In this document: piece by piece, positions 50,155 to 63,285 of the stretch
Layout of the letters: each line of letters opens with the position of its first letter
Numbering within the stretch: the first letter of the stretch is position 1
NCBI GenBank assembly: GCA_013396915.1
Contig: VWZL01002055.1
Location: 320,040-384,039 of the forward strand
DNA length: 64,000 bases
Source of the DNA: Stercorarius parasiticus
Lineage: Eukaryota > Chordata > Aves > Charadriiformes > Stercorariidae
Direction of reading: 5' to 3'
Program-made: the position numbers and the translations under genes
The notes under the pieces: generated by a model
What the model saw: only the letters and a program-made list of their open reading frames with translations
Database searches by the model: none
What the model was told of the DNA's origin: nothing

Positions 50155-51888
50155 ATTTCAACTCAGCAAAATATTTGGAGTTTTTCTATTTTGAGCATAT
50201 GAATACTTCCATTAACATCAATATCAGATTTCAGTCAGTCTTAGGCCACCAAAAATAAACTAATATAAACACTTCCCCAGCTACAATGTACACACGAGGG
50301 TCAAAGCCGATTAAAATTGCTTTCAAAACATGGTTCCACTGAGCTTAATTATTCAAAGCACTTTCAGCAACTACGATAGAAAACGCAATACCCCACTTCT
50401 GTAACTACCATAGCACCACAGGAGAGATGACAATCAAGACCAGGAAAACTGTCATAAACAAACTGTTCTGAGAAGACGACAACTTACATAGCCTTTCATG
50501 GAAGAATCCTGAACGCTTTATTTATATCCATATAAATGCTTTCTGCATGGAAATATACAGAACAGTGGTGTCATCTAAAATTTTTACTGATCTGTGGCTG
50601 CTGCCTTTATTAGAGAAAATGTAAATATGAACTTATTCATCAGACACATAGAATATTTTCTACTGTAAACGAATTATCAGCATAGCAATACAATTCAAAG
50701 AAAACACACTCAGGTACTGATTCTTTTAAACGTATAAGCTATCACATACAGTAGTATTTTTTTAATCTCATAATAATATAGTTTCCTGTGGTTTTCCAAA
50801 AATGTTCATAGTGTATCAGACAATACTTTCAAGCAAAAAAATTTATTTACCTCCAAAAGATATTGCAGGATTGACAGGAAACAGTCAACGATTCCACATT
50901 AGTTTCTAGTCTGTTTATTACTGTGAATTAATGCTATTCAATTGTTTCCAGAGACCCCTGCTCTTTTTATTCCAGAAGGCACACTGATATTCCTTATTGT
51001 TTCTACAATAGCGCAACCATTGAGATGGATGTTCAATTTTTAAAGCAAAGCACAGGAGACTAAAGCAGCAACAGTTCTTATAGTTTTCTTTCCTCCTTTC
51101 TCAAATAAGACTGAGTACAACTTAGTAACAAACTACAGTACAAAGGACCGCTTGTGTCTGTGCACCTAGACTCTGGGAGCTCAGCATGCTGGACTTCAAG
51201 ACTCCACAGAACTTCACGGTCTTCAGTTCAGATTTGGGTAAGGAGGCCCAAACCTGCATTTTAATTTAAGGCCATCTTTACTAATAAATTCAAAAGAACA
51301 CCAAAAATATTTCAGCATTCCCATAGCTAGGATAAACGTCTTGATTCAAGTGACCAAAAAAGGTTTCTCATTTCACATCACATGAACCCCTTCCCCCAAC
51401 CCCTTTTCCTGTTATGATCTTCTGGAGAACAATATGATTATTTCACTTTTTACCACCCACTGGCTTAACACTATGCAGATTTTCAGCTGCTTCATCTCTT
51501 CTTCATCTTATGGTAACCAGGATTTGTAGAACAGTATCTTACCTCTTACTTGGACTCCAATCTTTACTGCTTTCCTGAACTCATTTAATTCTTAGCTTTT
51601 TTACTGAGCTAGTCATCCTCTTTTTCCATTAGAATTATCTCCATGAGAGCCCCAGTCTGACGAAATCTCACAAGCCTGTTTCATTCTCATCCTTCTTGGC
51701 CAATCAAATGCCTCAAGTGCTAAAAATCTCTTCTTGCTGATATCCCAAGTTTATTTTCATTTGCTTTACCATGTAGATTATGTGACCAGTCAGCCAATGA
51801 AGAGGCGTTAGTGTAACACTTTCCCAGTATTTGATGTTTTCCCTAAAACTTAATTATCTTCACAGAATGTCAGATTCTGTGAAAACAT

Positions 51889-52014
51889 GGTGGGGGGGTG
51901 GGGAGTGGGGTTGTTTTTTGTTTGGTTGGTGGTTTTTTGGAGGGCAGGGTGGTGGTGATGGTTTTGTTGAGGTTTGTTTGGGTCAGTTTTTTGGTTTTTT
52001 GTTTGTTTTTGCTT
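51889..52014. repeat. G/T-rich tract with G-quadruplex candidate
   Basis: About 125 bp composed almost only of G and T on the plus strand. It starts with a G7, G4 and G4 series (51892-51910: G7-T-G4-AGT-G4), continues with GGAGGGCAGGGTGGTGGTGA and ends in T-rich GGTTTTTTGTTTGTTTTTGC. The strand asymmetry is strong. The 78-codon Gly/Phe/Val-rich open frame across it (51831-52067) reflects the composition and is not a gene call. Confidence 0.9.
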
Positions 52015-53767
52015 GTCCATCTAGGCCTTTAGGACTGCAGGCATCAGTGACTCATCATCTTCTGTAACAAAGCGTGTCTCTGGATCCAAGGAAAGACTAT
52101 TTTATCATTCTAAATCATTAGTACTATTTTACATAAGATGTCACACAATTCATAGAAAACAACTATACAATCATTGCACAGCGCTGACAGTTCCAAGGCA
52201 CTCAAATTTTGGACTAAAAAAGAAAAGCTCTGATTTGAGGTCTGATCAAACCATTTCAAATGATGTGCTGAAAAAGTGCAGAAAAAAACCGCTTGCACAA
52301 GAAAAAAAAAAGTTTAAAAATAATCAATCTGTCTTCAGCTCCAGAGCCAAGCAGGTAAAGGATACAAGTTTCAAATGTTATATTTGGGATGGGAAGGACT
52401 AAGATTTTTAGTATTGCTCATTCCCTGTTTACTAGAGCTTCATTGTTGCCTTGTTGAATAATAAAAAGATTCTCATAATTTCCAGCTACTGCTACAGTAT
52501 CACACAGAGCTCAGTTTTCAAACTATCTCTTCTTAATTCAGAAGATGCCCAAGAAAGTAATTTTAGAATTATCTCTCTGCCAGAAAAGAAAAAAGCAGTA
52601 CAATGAAGACAGAATGATTTAGAAAGGAACCTAAGGTGGTATTCTGGACTGCTTCCACCAACAGCACTCAAAAGCACAATGTTCTCTGGAGTACTCTCGG
52701 CGCAATTCTCTCAACTTCTGAAGCAAACACCCCTCCTGGGAGCAGGTGGAACCTTGTAGGACTGTATTCAGCTTCATGTAAAATAGAACAGGTTCCCAAG
52801 TGCTCCAGAGTCAGGGCTGACTTACTGAGTTTTAGTCTTAATGAAAGGAGCATTCTAAGATCTGTACATCTTTCAAATTCTCAACTGAATTATGCATGCT
52901 CTAATTTAACTTTGATAAATAATAGTCAAGTGTAGCCAATCAAGTGATTGCATGTAGATCCATATCTATTTTAAAATTCACCTGATTTTTAACAACAGGC
53001 TTTTCTAAAGGCACGTTATTCTGTATTAACTGTGGAGTCTTTGCAGCCTTTTCGTCATATTTTCTTTGGTAAGGATACAATTTATGCGCTATCTTAAAAT
53101 ATATATAAAATAGAGAAAAAAAAACTTTATCGTTAATGTTTTGATATTTAAATTACATATCTTTCTCCAATGGATTCTAGTGATTAATGAATCCCAATTT
53201 CACAGATAGCTTTTTCCACACCTTGATTTTCACAAATATTCAAGACCTTTTTTGCACCTGAAAGTATTTATCTACTTCTCCCCTCACATTCTTCTTCTAA
53301 TAATATGAATCTGAATTCCAAAAAGTCTCCACTGATACCTTTAAAATAGCACACTTGCTGTACTCTAGTATATTCTAAGTCTGGTGACAACAAATATTCA
53401 ATTTCTTAATGCTGTTGAAGTTTTTATGCATAATAAATTTGGTTTTCATATATATGTTATATTCAGATTTCCACAAAAGCAGTTCATTGTTCTCAGCTTT
53501 TAGAGGAGGCAGCACAACAAAATCACACTTACGTACTAGTAAGCTGCTTTTTTTGAAAAAAAAAAAAGAAAAAAATATATATCTAGTAGTCTTTAATTAT
53601 TAGGAAAACACACTTGATTTCAGGTATATTTCTATATTTTCTCAGTGCAGTAGCATGCAAATAACTGCTTACACAGCATCTCCTTTCCACAGACTTTTTA
53701 TATTCATAATTACACCAGATCTACTTTGTAAAGATATTTGTTGAATACAGTGCTTTTTGCCAACAAA

Positions 53768-53778
53768 CCCCCCCCCCC
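53768..53778. repeat. C11 homopolymer
   Basis: Eleven consecutive C following CAACAAA. It is the longest C run in the window and a likely source of length errors. Confidence 0.85.
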
Positions 53779-55238
53779 GAGTATCTGATGAATTGTTTAA
53801 AAGAAAAGCAGAAAGCAATACTACGGTAGCAGAGTAGAATTAGCAATGTTTTAATACGGTTCTAGTTAAAAAGTGGGTTTCTATAACTACCCGATAGCTT
53901 TTTGCAAAATGTCTGCTGTCTGCCAGTGTAGAACTATAAATGAAAAGCCCTTGTCTTCAAAATCCAAACCAGCAGAATTTTTTTGTAATATTAAGGACCT
54001 TGAACAAGGAGAAGGGAGTAATTCAGTACTTTAATCTACTAAATATTTTAAAGGTTTGTCATCTGCACTTTAATGTCTATCTTTTCACCAGGTGCATAAT
54101 AGCTTTAACACTGCAAAAGAAGGATCTATACATATCTCTTATGCCATAAAACACTAACCAGTGTAAACTTCAAAGCTTTTACTTGAGAGTGTAAACTTCT
54201 AAGAAAGATTAGATAAGTACCGAGCAGGTGCAATCCAGGAACAAAAATAGATGGAAACATAATAAAGGAAGTCAGACAAAGCTGTTGCTAAAAAAATTTC
54301 TCTCCTTATTGAAGAGGAATGACTATAGCAAAAAAGAAATTAAGATGTAATTACCACATCTGATAAGGATAGCCAAGCATTTTGCAGAAATTTCTTCAAA
54401 TTTTGAGTCTGGTAATCTAAAGGTAAATATATTTTGTATTTCACCTTTACAGAAGCAAATTTTGATATTCTTATCTCTTGCGGTCACGTTCAACATATTC
54501 TATAAAAGCCTAAAACTTAACAATATTCACATTAAAGGGTACAATGTACAGTCCTAACTTGCACAATATTTGGGAGTTTTCCTTAAAAAAATTACAATTT
54601 TATCATATGAGCTTTTTTTACAATACAAGACATTTTTATATACAAGCATTCAACACTTGAATTTCAATGCTGCAATGTTCACTAAAGCCAAAAATTTCAT
54701 AACCGCCTCAAAAACATTCAAGTAATAGTCACATAATGAAGCACACACAGGCAACCTGATGAATTAAGGAACTTAATGGGATTAAGTTTACACTTAAGTA
54801 TTTCAAGTAAGTATTGTCCACTCCATGTGAACTGGAACTAACCAAGAGACAAACATAAGCTAAATATACATGGAAACTTCGCTATTTTTGTCTCATGACA
54901 ACGTATTTCATACACATCCAAACTAAAGAATAGAAAAACTTTGTATTTCATTCTGTAGTTTTCAAACAAAACGTTTGATTGTTCTCATGTGTGATGAAAA
55001 TGGAGAAGTGGTATTAAAGTGATAGCTTAGTATGCAGAAATAAAAGCATGAGCCCACTATCACCAACCTCACCAAGATCTGTAGAACTAAACAGCATTAG
55101 AAGAGGGGTTTTTACAAAATGCTAATAGTAATTATGACTTTCTTTTTTGAAGTGTGCATCTTAATATTTCTGTTTTCCTGAAATACCACATCCCTTTTTC
55201 CATTGCATGCAAGCACATACTTTTCTCTTTTGCATGTC

Positions 55239-55270
55239 TGGGTTTGGGTTTTTTTGTTGTTTTTTTTTTT
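55239..55270. repeat. T/G tract with T12
   Basis: TGGGTTTGGGTTTTTTTGTTG runs into T12 (55259-55270 region), then changes to CTTCTCTTCCAG. The pyrimidine stretch plus CAG makes a perfect-looking splice acceptor on the plus strand (AG at 55281-55282), discussed as a finding. Confidence 0.8.
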
Positions 55271-57306
55271 CTTCTCTTCCAGAACCTCAGAAAGTTAGGC
55301 TCAATCAACCAGTCAGGCCAATTAGATTGGCTGCTTTTTGATTTACCAAATTCTGTATTACAAAAACACTGGGTATTTACAACAGTGTGTCCTTCCTTCT
55401 TTCAGAATAAATAGACTGTTTTTCCTGAGCAATGGAGTTGTTGTATCCTCATTACTCCCATTAACCTGCGAATTTAAATCAGCTATCATAAAAATAAAAA
55501 GTGCAGGAAGCAGCCTTGATCAGAAACAAGCCTTCACTGTATTTTGCTTTAGAGGGAATGCAGACTTTAGATAAAAACTGTGAGGAAGCCTGCATCTACA
55601 TAAACTGTTAAACTGGATTGTTAATTCTGGGCAAAATATGTTTATTTGCAGAGGGGAAAGCAGAAGCATATTCTACACTGAAATTCCACTAAAACTTTTA
55701 GAACAGTGTCCTGCCTCTCAGAAATGAAAGTTAGGCTGCTATTTACAGCACAAGAGACAAATTTTAGCCAATTTTTGTCTGTGCAAAGAAAGCCACCATT
55801 CAGGTAGATATTTCTTTAGGTAGTTTGCAATACCCCATACCTAACAAACTGCCCAGTGCAGCATCCTCAAACTGTTTTTACACTGTAAGGCCCCGAATGA
55901 AGCTGCACTTGAGTCAGCCAGCGATGGGGATCCTACAACAAAAAAAAAATCTCGTGTAAAATCCTGGGCTTGTTCCCATAGACTGGAGAATTTATAGTGG
56001 TTAGTAGGCAGTAATACCTTGCTCACGCAGCAGCTCTTCTCCTGGTGCATATAAACTAATTTAATACATTCACATCAACAACTTACATACCACATCCCTA
56101 TCACACCACTGCCACTCCATCTTTTCTATTGGAATACTGTCACATTTTCACTCCCAGAGAGTTCTTGGCATTAAACTGGAGTGAACTCGAACTCTTATAA
56201 AATGAAAGCCCTTCATCTTTTAGTTAAAAAACACTAAAGTACATGTCCAACAATTTAGTGGGAATTATAGATATTTTCTGTATTTTGCTCAGATGAAGTT
56301 ATTATCCCCATCTTTGCTTATTCAATTAGTTGACAACATAGCATTTGTCAACAGATAATTGTATTTCTGGAGTCATCTACTCACAGCTTACCTGTCTAAT
56401 ATTTTAAATAAAACAGACCCACATTTAAGTGGAACACTGTCCAGTCAAACACTTTCATAAAAAGATGCTGTCACAGTTTGTCACAAAGATCTTAAAATAT
56501 TTTTTCCAAGTAGATTTCATTTTCATTCTTAAGATGACATGGACTATACCATAACAAAAAAGATCACACCATTATGTTTTCAACATACCTGCTATGTAAC
56601 AACAATCTCTTTTACATCTGACTTTCAAAGTAAACTGAGATTTCAAGGGAACATTTATTATCCCCCATAAGATACTATAATTTAAAGTATTTTTTTCATT
56701 CCACTCATTTTAGAATTACATATTGACAGCTTTAAATATTTTTTACCTTCAAGTTTACATACTATAGTAACTTTTACATATATACCTGGTTCATCTGGAA
56801 GCGAGTTCTCAGTATGAAGTATGCGATTATACACTGCAAAGTATACATACACACTGGTCCACAAATTTGACATGCAGAATGTATCTTAAGAGGAAAAAAG
56901 GGAAATGAGAGTCTCCAGTATGTATTCTTCAGGAAAGAGTCTTTCCTGGGGCCACTATGAGTGGGCTCAGGCAGCCATTGCAGAGGCCAGCTTCTACCAA
57001 GGGATGGCAGATGAGCCATCCCAGGACAACTGGCAAGTGGTAAGCATGCGAGAAAAGGGCTAGTATACAGAAATCTGGGCAAGCATCTGCCATTTCGGAC
57101 TGGTACCACTCACTAATGGGTACAAGGGCATGGAAGGTATCAGAGAAAATTGCAAGGGGGTGAGGGGAAGATAATCGTTCCAGTACAAGAAGTCTCTCTG
57201 GTTCAAATGAGAGCAAGCATAGGTCACATAAGTACTGTTGTTTAGATCTGTATCTCAAACGCACTCATTTTCCTGATTGTGGGCAAAGAAACCTGCAGGG
57301 TTAAAA

Positions 57307-57443
57307 TCATAGAATGGTTAGAAGGGACCTTAAAGATCATGTAGTTCCAACCCCCCTGCCATGGGCAGGGACACTTCCCACTGGACCAGGTTGCTCAAAG
57401 CCCCATCCAGTCTGGCCTTGAACACCTCCAGGGACGGAGCATC
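57307..57443 (-). mobile_element. CR1 retrotransposon, 137-bp 3' fragment
   Basis: The segment begins TCATAGAATGGTTAGAAGGG and continues ACCTTAAAGATCATGTAGTT, CCAACCCCCCTGCCATGGGC, CTGGACCAGGTTGCTCAAAG and ACACCTCCAGGGACGGAGCA before ending in unrelated sequence. It is close in wording to the 24692 copy, apart from a short deletion in the GGTTTGGGTTGGAAG region, so it is probably a relatively young CR1. Only one terminal octamer is present. A pure A run (57531-57552) follows about 90 bp to the right, at the 5'-truncated side, and is not the element's tail. Confidence 0.96.
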
Positions 57444-57530
57444 AATCAAGTCACTTTAATTTATAAAAAGTTACTTATTCCAAATTATATCAAAGCACTC
57501 TTGTTCCAGCTTTATATTTCCAGTTGCTAG

Positions 57531-57552
57531 AAAAAAAAAAAAAAAAAAAAAA
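57531..57552. repeat. A22 homopolymer
   Basis: The longest pure homopolymer in the window. It lies about 90 bp beyond the 5'-truncated end of the CR1 copy at 57307. No retrocopy or target-site duplication is visible around it. Confidence 0.9.
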
Positions 57553-60500
57553 GAGAATTACTTTGTAGACAGTGCTTGATACCCTTCTTCCCTGGTGGGC
57601 AACAGAGAGATGAAACAATAGTTCTCACCTTCACAATGCCAACAAAACCAACCTAAGACACTGTGTAAAGCAACAGGCACAATGCAAATTGAGCAAGTAA
57701 GGACACAATACAAAAGACAACTTTGGACTGAATTGACAACCTATCTAAATTACAAGTGTAGAAAACCTTCATTTCTGCATTAAAATAATAAGTGATACAA
57801 TAATCACTTCGTCTCCTTCTTTCTAAAGGAATAAGCCATTTCCCTGCTGTCTTTGGAAATGTCACTTGGTGATGCTGGGTAGCTACTGCTACTGAATAGC
57901 AAAACCCATCCAACTTCCATTTATTTTGAACTGTGAAAAAAGGAAACTAATGAACTGTGAATAATTAAGACATTTATATTGCAAAACTAACATGTCTATA
58001 TATGGCCTAAAATTCTTATCTGATATGGCTAATGTGACATACAAATAAGTTATCATTTTTAGCATGGGATGCTTAATTTCTTTTCATTGCTAGGTGTCAT
58101 TTCCTTTTTTATACCAAGTATTTAATATTCTATGAATTAGTTTTATCAATTGGTTACTCTAATTTAGCAGTGTTAAAAAACAAAACCAAAAAGCCCCAAA
58201 TACCTAAACTACAAAACCTTATTGAATGTACTGTGTAGAAAATAAACCAAGCCATTGCTCATTTTGTGGAACAGGTACACAAAAGAATTTCAAAAAGACA
58301 TCATCAAGACAGAAAGTGATGCATGAGCCTATTCACTTCTGAGACATGTCAATAAAAACAGTAAAGCAGGATACTTTGTAGTCAAGCTCTCCTGTTCCAT
58401 ATGAACAGCTAGTTTAACTAGGTAAGACAAACTGCTTATTTGCTAGACAGAAGCTTGGTATAATGAGAATAATACGTGCATTAGCTAGATATTTTTATTA
58501 AAGCAGTGTGTACATATATAAATCAGAAAAAATCTTAAAGTATGACTTGAAAACATTTTGATATGAATGTTTCTAGTTTCAATGAAGTATCTGTAAGTAA
58601 GAAACATATGTGGGTTTTTTAAGCAACATACAGACAGTTTTCTAACAAAGGACACCTGAACAATAAATCATGAGCCCTACTTGCAAATTGGCTGAAGCTA
58701 TTCCAACACACCTTCCTACTCTAAATCCTTGTTCAACAGATAATCAGAGACGATCAGGAGTTCTACTACAGTAGAAAGTATAAAAGTAATGTGTTGTTTA
58801 AATAAAACTATAACTAAAACACAGCAGCTCACACAGTAAGGATCCACAAGTAGTTGTTACAGATTACGTCTGTTAGTAACAGAGCTACTCTTTCCTGAAT
58901 AAGTTTGCGAATATTCTGTAGGTTGTCATTCTCATTTTACCTTACTACTTAGTACATTAGAAACCAAAATTCTCCTTAATGACTGCACGTTACTAGTTGA
59001 TAGCAAATAAGCTTGCCGTTCTTATGAGCTGACCAGGTCACACAAAGAAGAGGAAGGTGAGTAGCCATATTAAAATGCTTTCTCTTCCCCCAAATCCCTC
59101 AGGGGAAGGTCCTTACCACTGTGCCAATGAATTTCTTATGGCTGCCTCCATCATAAATACCCTGATTAAAATGGAAATTCAACAAACCTATCAGCTTCCC
59201 ATTAAGAGGACTCTTTAAAAACACCATTAATCAGCTGAGAGATATGTAGTGAAATACCACTTATCAATTCTAACTGCTTATGACAGTTAACAAAGCTTTA
59301 TATTTGCCCCAAACATGTGCTGATCTATCAATTATGCCAGGGTTCACTCTCACGCTAATTGTACATTTTCTTCTCTAATGCATTTTTGCTGTTATCTCAT
59401 AGGCTAATGAAAGTCAGGAAATCAATACATATAAATTATACATGCAAAGAAGGACTGCTGTGAACATAAAGTTTCTAATTAATTGCACTTGATTAATTTA
59501 TATCCTTTAATTATCTTGCTAAGCCACAAACAACATAAATATCCTTGCAATCTGGTTATTGCTATGTCAGTCATAAAAAAAAGCAGACACAGTAAATCTA
59601 TGAAATCTAGCAAACTCCATTGCCAAAAAACATGGTATAGCATAACACATAAATATAACAGGACTTACTCAAGACACCTATGAATAATTTTAGTGTGACA
59701 AATTACCACTAAATATGTTGTATAGTTATTTGACTAAGGTTATAATGATGTTATAATTTTACATGTAGCATACAGGGTAAGCAAAATGCAGGCTTATCAT
59801 GCAGGATTATGGAGTCTGTTAGTTGTATTTATGAAACAAATTTGCAATACAGATGTAAGTGATATTGATATCTGATTGGTTAGGGTCAGGGACCAAATTA
59901 TCAATATTCTAAATTAGGGTATTACTGTTTTTCTGAAGTTAAGATCACATGGCAACCTGGTTTTGGAGTTATCTGAAAGCCAGAAATGCACATGATCAGG
60001 ACATAATAATGACAGACCCAGCTCCAAGAGTTAAAAAAGAGCTACCGTACTGTCTTTTGTAAGAGGCAATTGACCAAATATAAATTCTTCCATTATGTGA
60101 GTAGCTGTAACTGTAGATACTTTTTTTTTTCCTTTCAAATTTTGTCCACTTTGGTAAACCAACCATATGTCACTGTTCTGAAATCTAATCCTATCAGTCC
60201 ACCAGGTTTGCTCTTTGTCCTACACAACAGCATATTACTGAATATCTGTATCTACAACTTTCATAAATGTGTTAAAGGAAACTGTATCTGTCTACAGGGA
60301 GACTCAGACAGAGACCATCTGTCAGTGACTAAAGCTATTCTTTAAAAAAGAAAACATTCATCTGGGATTTGCCCTTTACAGAGTAAACCCACTTAACCTC
60401 CCAATAAGATTAACTGTTATTTGTTTTCATTAAACAAAAATGACCATGCTAATATGCATTTAATAGTGCTAACAATGAGAGAAACATGAACTTCAACAAT

Positions 60501-62953
60501 TTTTAAATTCTTTAAAATAATGAAATGTGTTATTTCACAACGCTACTTTATTATTCATAAATAACTTTAATTTTTCATTACAAGCTTTCTACCCTGAAGT
60601 TGAGACTAAAAATTAAATCAGGGTATATATTGAAACTAAGACAGCAGGGCAGGCTCTTGAGCCTGCCACATATTACAGATAAAAATGACTGTATATAAAT
60701 TAAGTCTGAACAATGCATATAAAAACCCAATACCTTTGGAGCACTGATGATTTTCACCTGCGCCCTCAACATCTAGGCATTTACAAAGAAAGGTATTTAA
60801 CTAGATTGATTGTATGAGACCGTCTGAGTGGAGTTAGTGCAATGTAATGGAGACTGTGCTGCTCTCTGCAGCAGCACAAGTCACTGAACCAGCCTGAAGC
60901 TGTACTGGAAAATACCTTAATGTCTCTTCCTGGGCTGACAAAACACCATAGTACTGTCATGTAAGACTCCCTCTTCCACTGTGGAAAAACACAGTAGGAG
61001 AAACCTTTAAATGTAGGCAACCTCTTCTCTCCCAATTTTGTCTTTGTGCTTTTTTTTGTCAGACCAAGTGAGATATGCAACAGCAACAAGGAGTATCCTA
61101 AAATGTGAAGGGCCAAAGTGCAAAATCCCTTATAAAATTAATTCCTGGGTTCCTGCCTTCCCATTTTACTTATAACTCTGCCTCTAAAGTAACTTAGATG
61201 AGTTAGCTTTGCATCCAGCTTTCTCCGCTAATTGTAGTGGCACTATACAATCGATAAATATTAAGACAAAGCAATCATACAATCATTTTCTCAGTGAGAA
61301 ACTGGCATATCCTATAAATAAGAAAAATTCAATTGATGAGAGAAATCATTATTACAATTCAGTACAGCTAAAAAAATGGTTCCCAAAACAGAGAATCCAG
61401 AAGATACCAGCTTCTTCCCCTCAAACACAAAGTGTACTAACAACCAGAAGCAGAGGAAAAAACCTTAGGCATGCAAATCTCTTCTTATTCTAAGAGTGAA
61501 TGGTTGATACATTACTCGAATATACTGTGTCTAAAATACAAGATGTGGGGGGAAAAAAAGATCTTATAAGATACACAAAGTGTTATACAGAAGCAGGTAT
61601 TTTTAGCTCTTTTTTAATAGACATTAAATCTAGATGACAATGCATCATCAGTCATTTCAAATCTGTTTTCTATTGGACAGGTGGTAAGATGACAACTTTT
61701 TAAATAGTGAAATCAATCCTTTGACATTGTTTATGCTGGCTTCTAAGTGTTTCTTCCCTGCTAAGGGAACAGTTTCAGACTGGCATTGCCCAGCATTTGT
61801 GTACTGTCCGTAAAGCTACAGCTAGACAATGAACTTTGTATTTTCATTACTTCACAGAAAGAACGGTCAAGAGTGGAATTGAGAAAGGTGTGAATTAACA
61901 AGGATCACGTTCAGCTACCAATAAAGTTCTAACATAAGACTTGACACATGCCAGAAAGTTATGGCACAGAAGACTCAATGACCACTAAGAACTAACCGAA
62001 GGCACCAGGAATAGCTTTTATCCATCCAAAAAAGCATCAGTTCACCGAAGGAAAAACTTCGAAGTATGTAACTTCCACCAGAGTTAGCTGGATTTGTCAC
62101 TTCAGACATAGAGCACCTAGATAGAAGCAGAGTACTGAGGTTTGACTGCAATTACCTTATCTTTCCTATTTTTAGTGACAGGACCAGATTATTTTAAATG
62201 CATTTTATAGAACACCCTTCTTTACTGAAATATAAAGACTGTAATAAAGACAATACAATGTTTTGAAACTGTTTTAAATCCTTCACTCAGCTTTGCTTCT
62301 ACAGATTTAACGTGTAGGGGTTCTAATCTTACTGCTACTAATTAGAGCTTTAGTGTAATTGTGCCAACAGGGTGCTTGGCATAATAATTACTATTGAGAG
62401 ATTCTGGTGGAGCAGTAACGTGCCCACATAATACAGATATGTCTAATATTATACAGCAGTCACCTTTGTATGTTGACTTTTAAGTTGGATTTTAACCAAG
62501 TAAGGGGTTATTTTGCCTTTATTTTAAAGCTCAAAAGGCATATACATATGTATGATTTACGTACTCATTTTTTCCTCTTTGATTCTTTTGAATATTAATT
62601 AGGTAGAAAAGTAGAAGGCACATTTTATTCCACATCCTTCATAATTTAGTCTAGTCTGGCATGGGAAAACGAACAAAAATGCTTATGTTGGCAGGTCATA
62701 CTTCTAATGTAATATTAGACTTTCTTAGGACAATGTTCTCAGCTGCAAAGTTTACCATAATATACAATAAATTGAACTAAAACCAGAGGATGAGTAAGAC
62801 TTAAAAATCTGCATTTATAAAGTGCCTGTGCTGCATTCCATTACAGTCTTACTGGTTTTGAAACAAATCTTTATGGTACTGTTTGAATAAATCTATTCAG
62901 TGAAATACATAAGACTTAAACCTAAGGGACAATGCAGGAACACTAACAAAGAT

Positions 62954-62989
62954 ACAGAAGAGCATTTCTGAACAGAAGAGCATTTTTGA
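62954..62989. repeat. 2 x 18-bp tandem duplication
   Basis: ACAGAAGAGCATTTCTGA (62954-62971) is followed directly by ACAGAAGAGCATTTTTGA (62972-62989), with one mismatch. The high identity implies a recent local duplication. Confidence 0.93.
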
Positions 62990-63270
62990 TCACTTAGTAA
63001 CATTTACTATCTTACTGTCTAACAAGTTTCAGATAATGAAACTTTGTTAATGATGTAAATCTACACTGAAAGAACACTTACCAGCATTGAGATGTTTTGT
63101 TTAGTTTTGCGCTTTTTTACTGCTAGAAATATCAGCTTCAGCCATATAATCATTAAAAAAAAATCTTAATGATGGATATTTCTTAAGAAGGACTTCAAAA
63201 GCAATTTAAACACGCACGAGAAAATAAAATAAAAAGCAATAGGCCTTTTCAGTCTAACTGCAGAATCTTC

Positions 63271-63285
63271 TTTTTTTTTTTTTTN
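63271..63285. repeat. T14 homopolymer ending in an ambiguous base
   Basis: T14 followed by N at 63285, then CCTTAG. The N at the end of a homopolymer points to unresolved run length in assembly or consensus calling. Confidence 0.85.

Larger units (their letters stand above)
47197..57306. other. AT-rich non-coding DNA with exon-like segments, no gene recognised
   Basis: Contains low-complexity tracts at 49243, 51889 and 55239, C runs at 50145 and 53768, and three exon-like segments described in the findings (48490-48572 minus, 55283-55372 plus, 56933-57039 plus). The last sits in a GC-richer block (about 56935-57300) directly against the 3' end of the CR1 copy. No protein family was recognised in any of them. 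Confidence 0.7.

Noticed and set aside
56390..56463. Strong minus-strand donor GACAG|GTAAGC near 56385
   Set aside because: Every upstream frame is closed by stops within or at the edge of the candidate exon.
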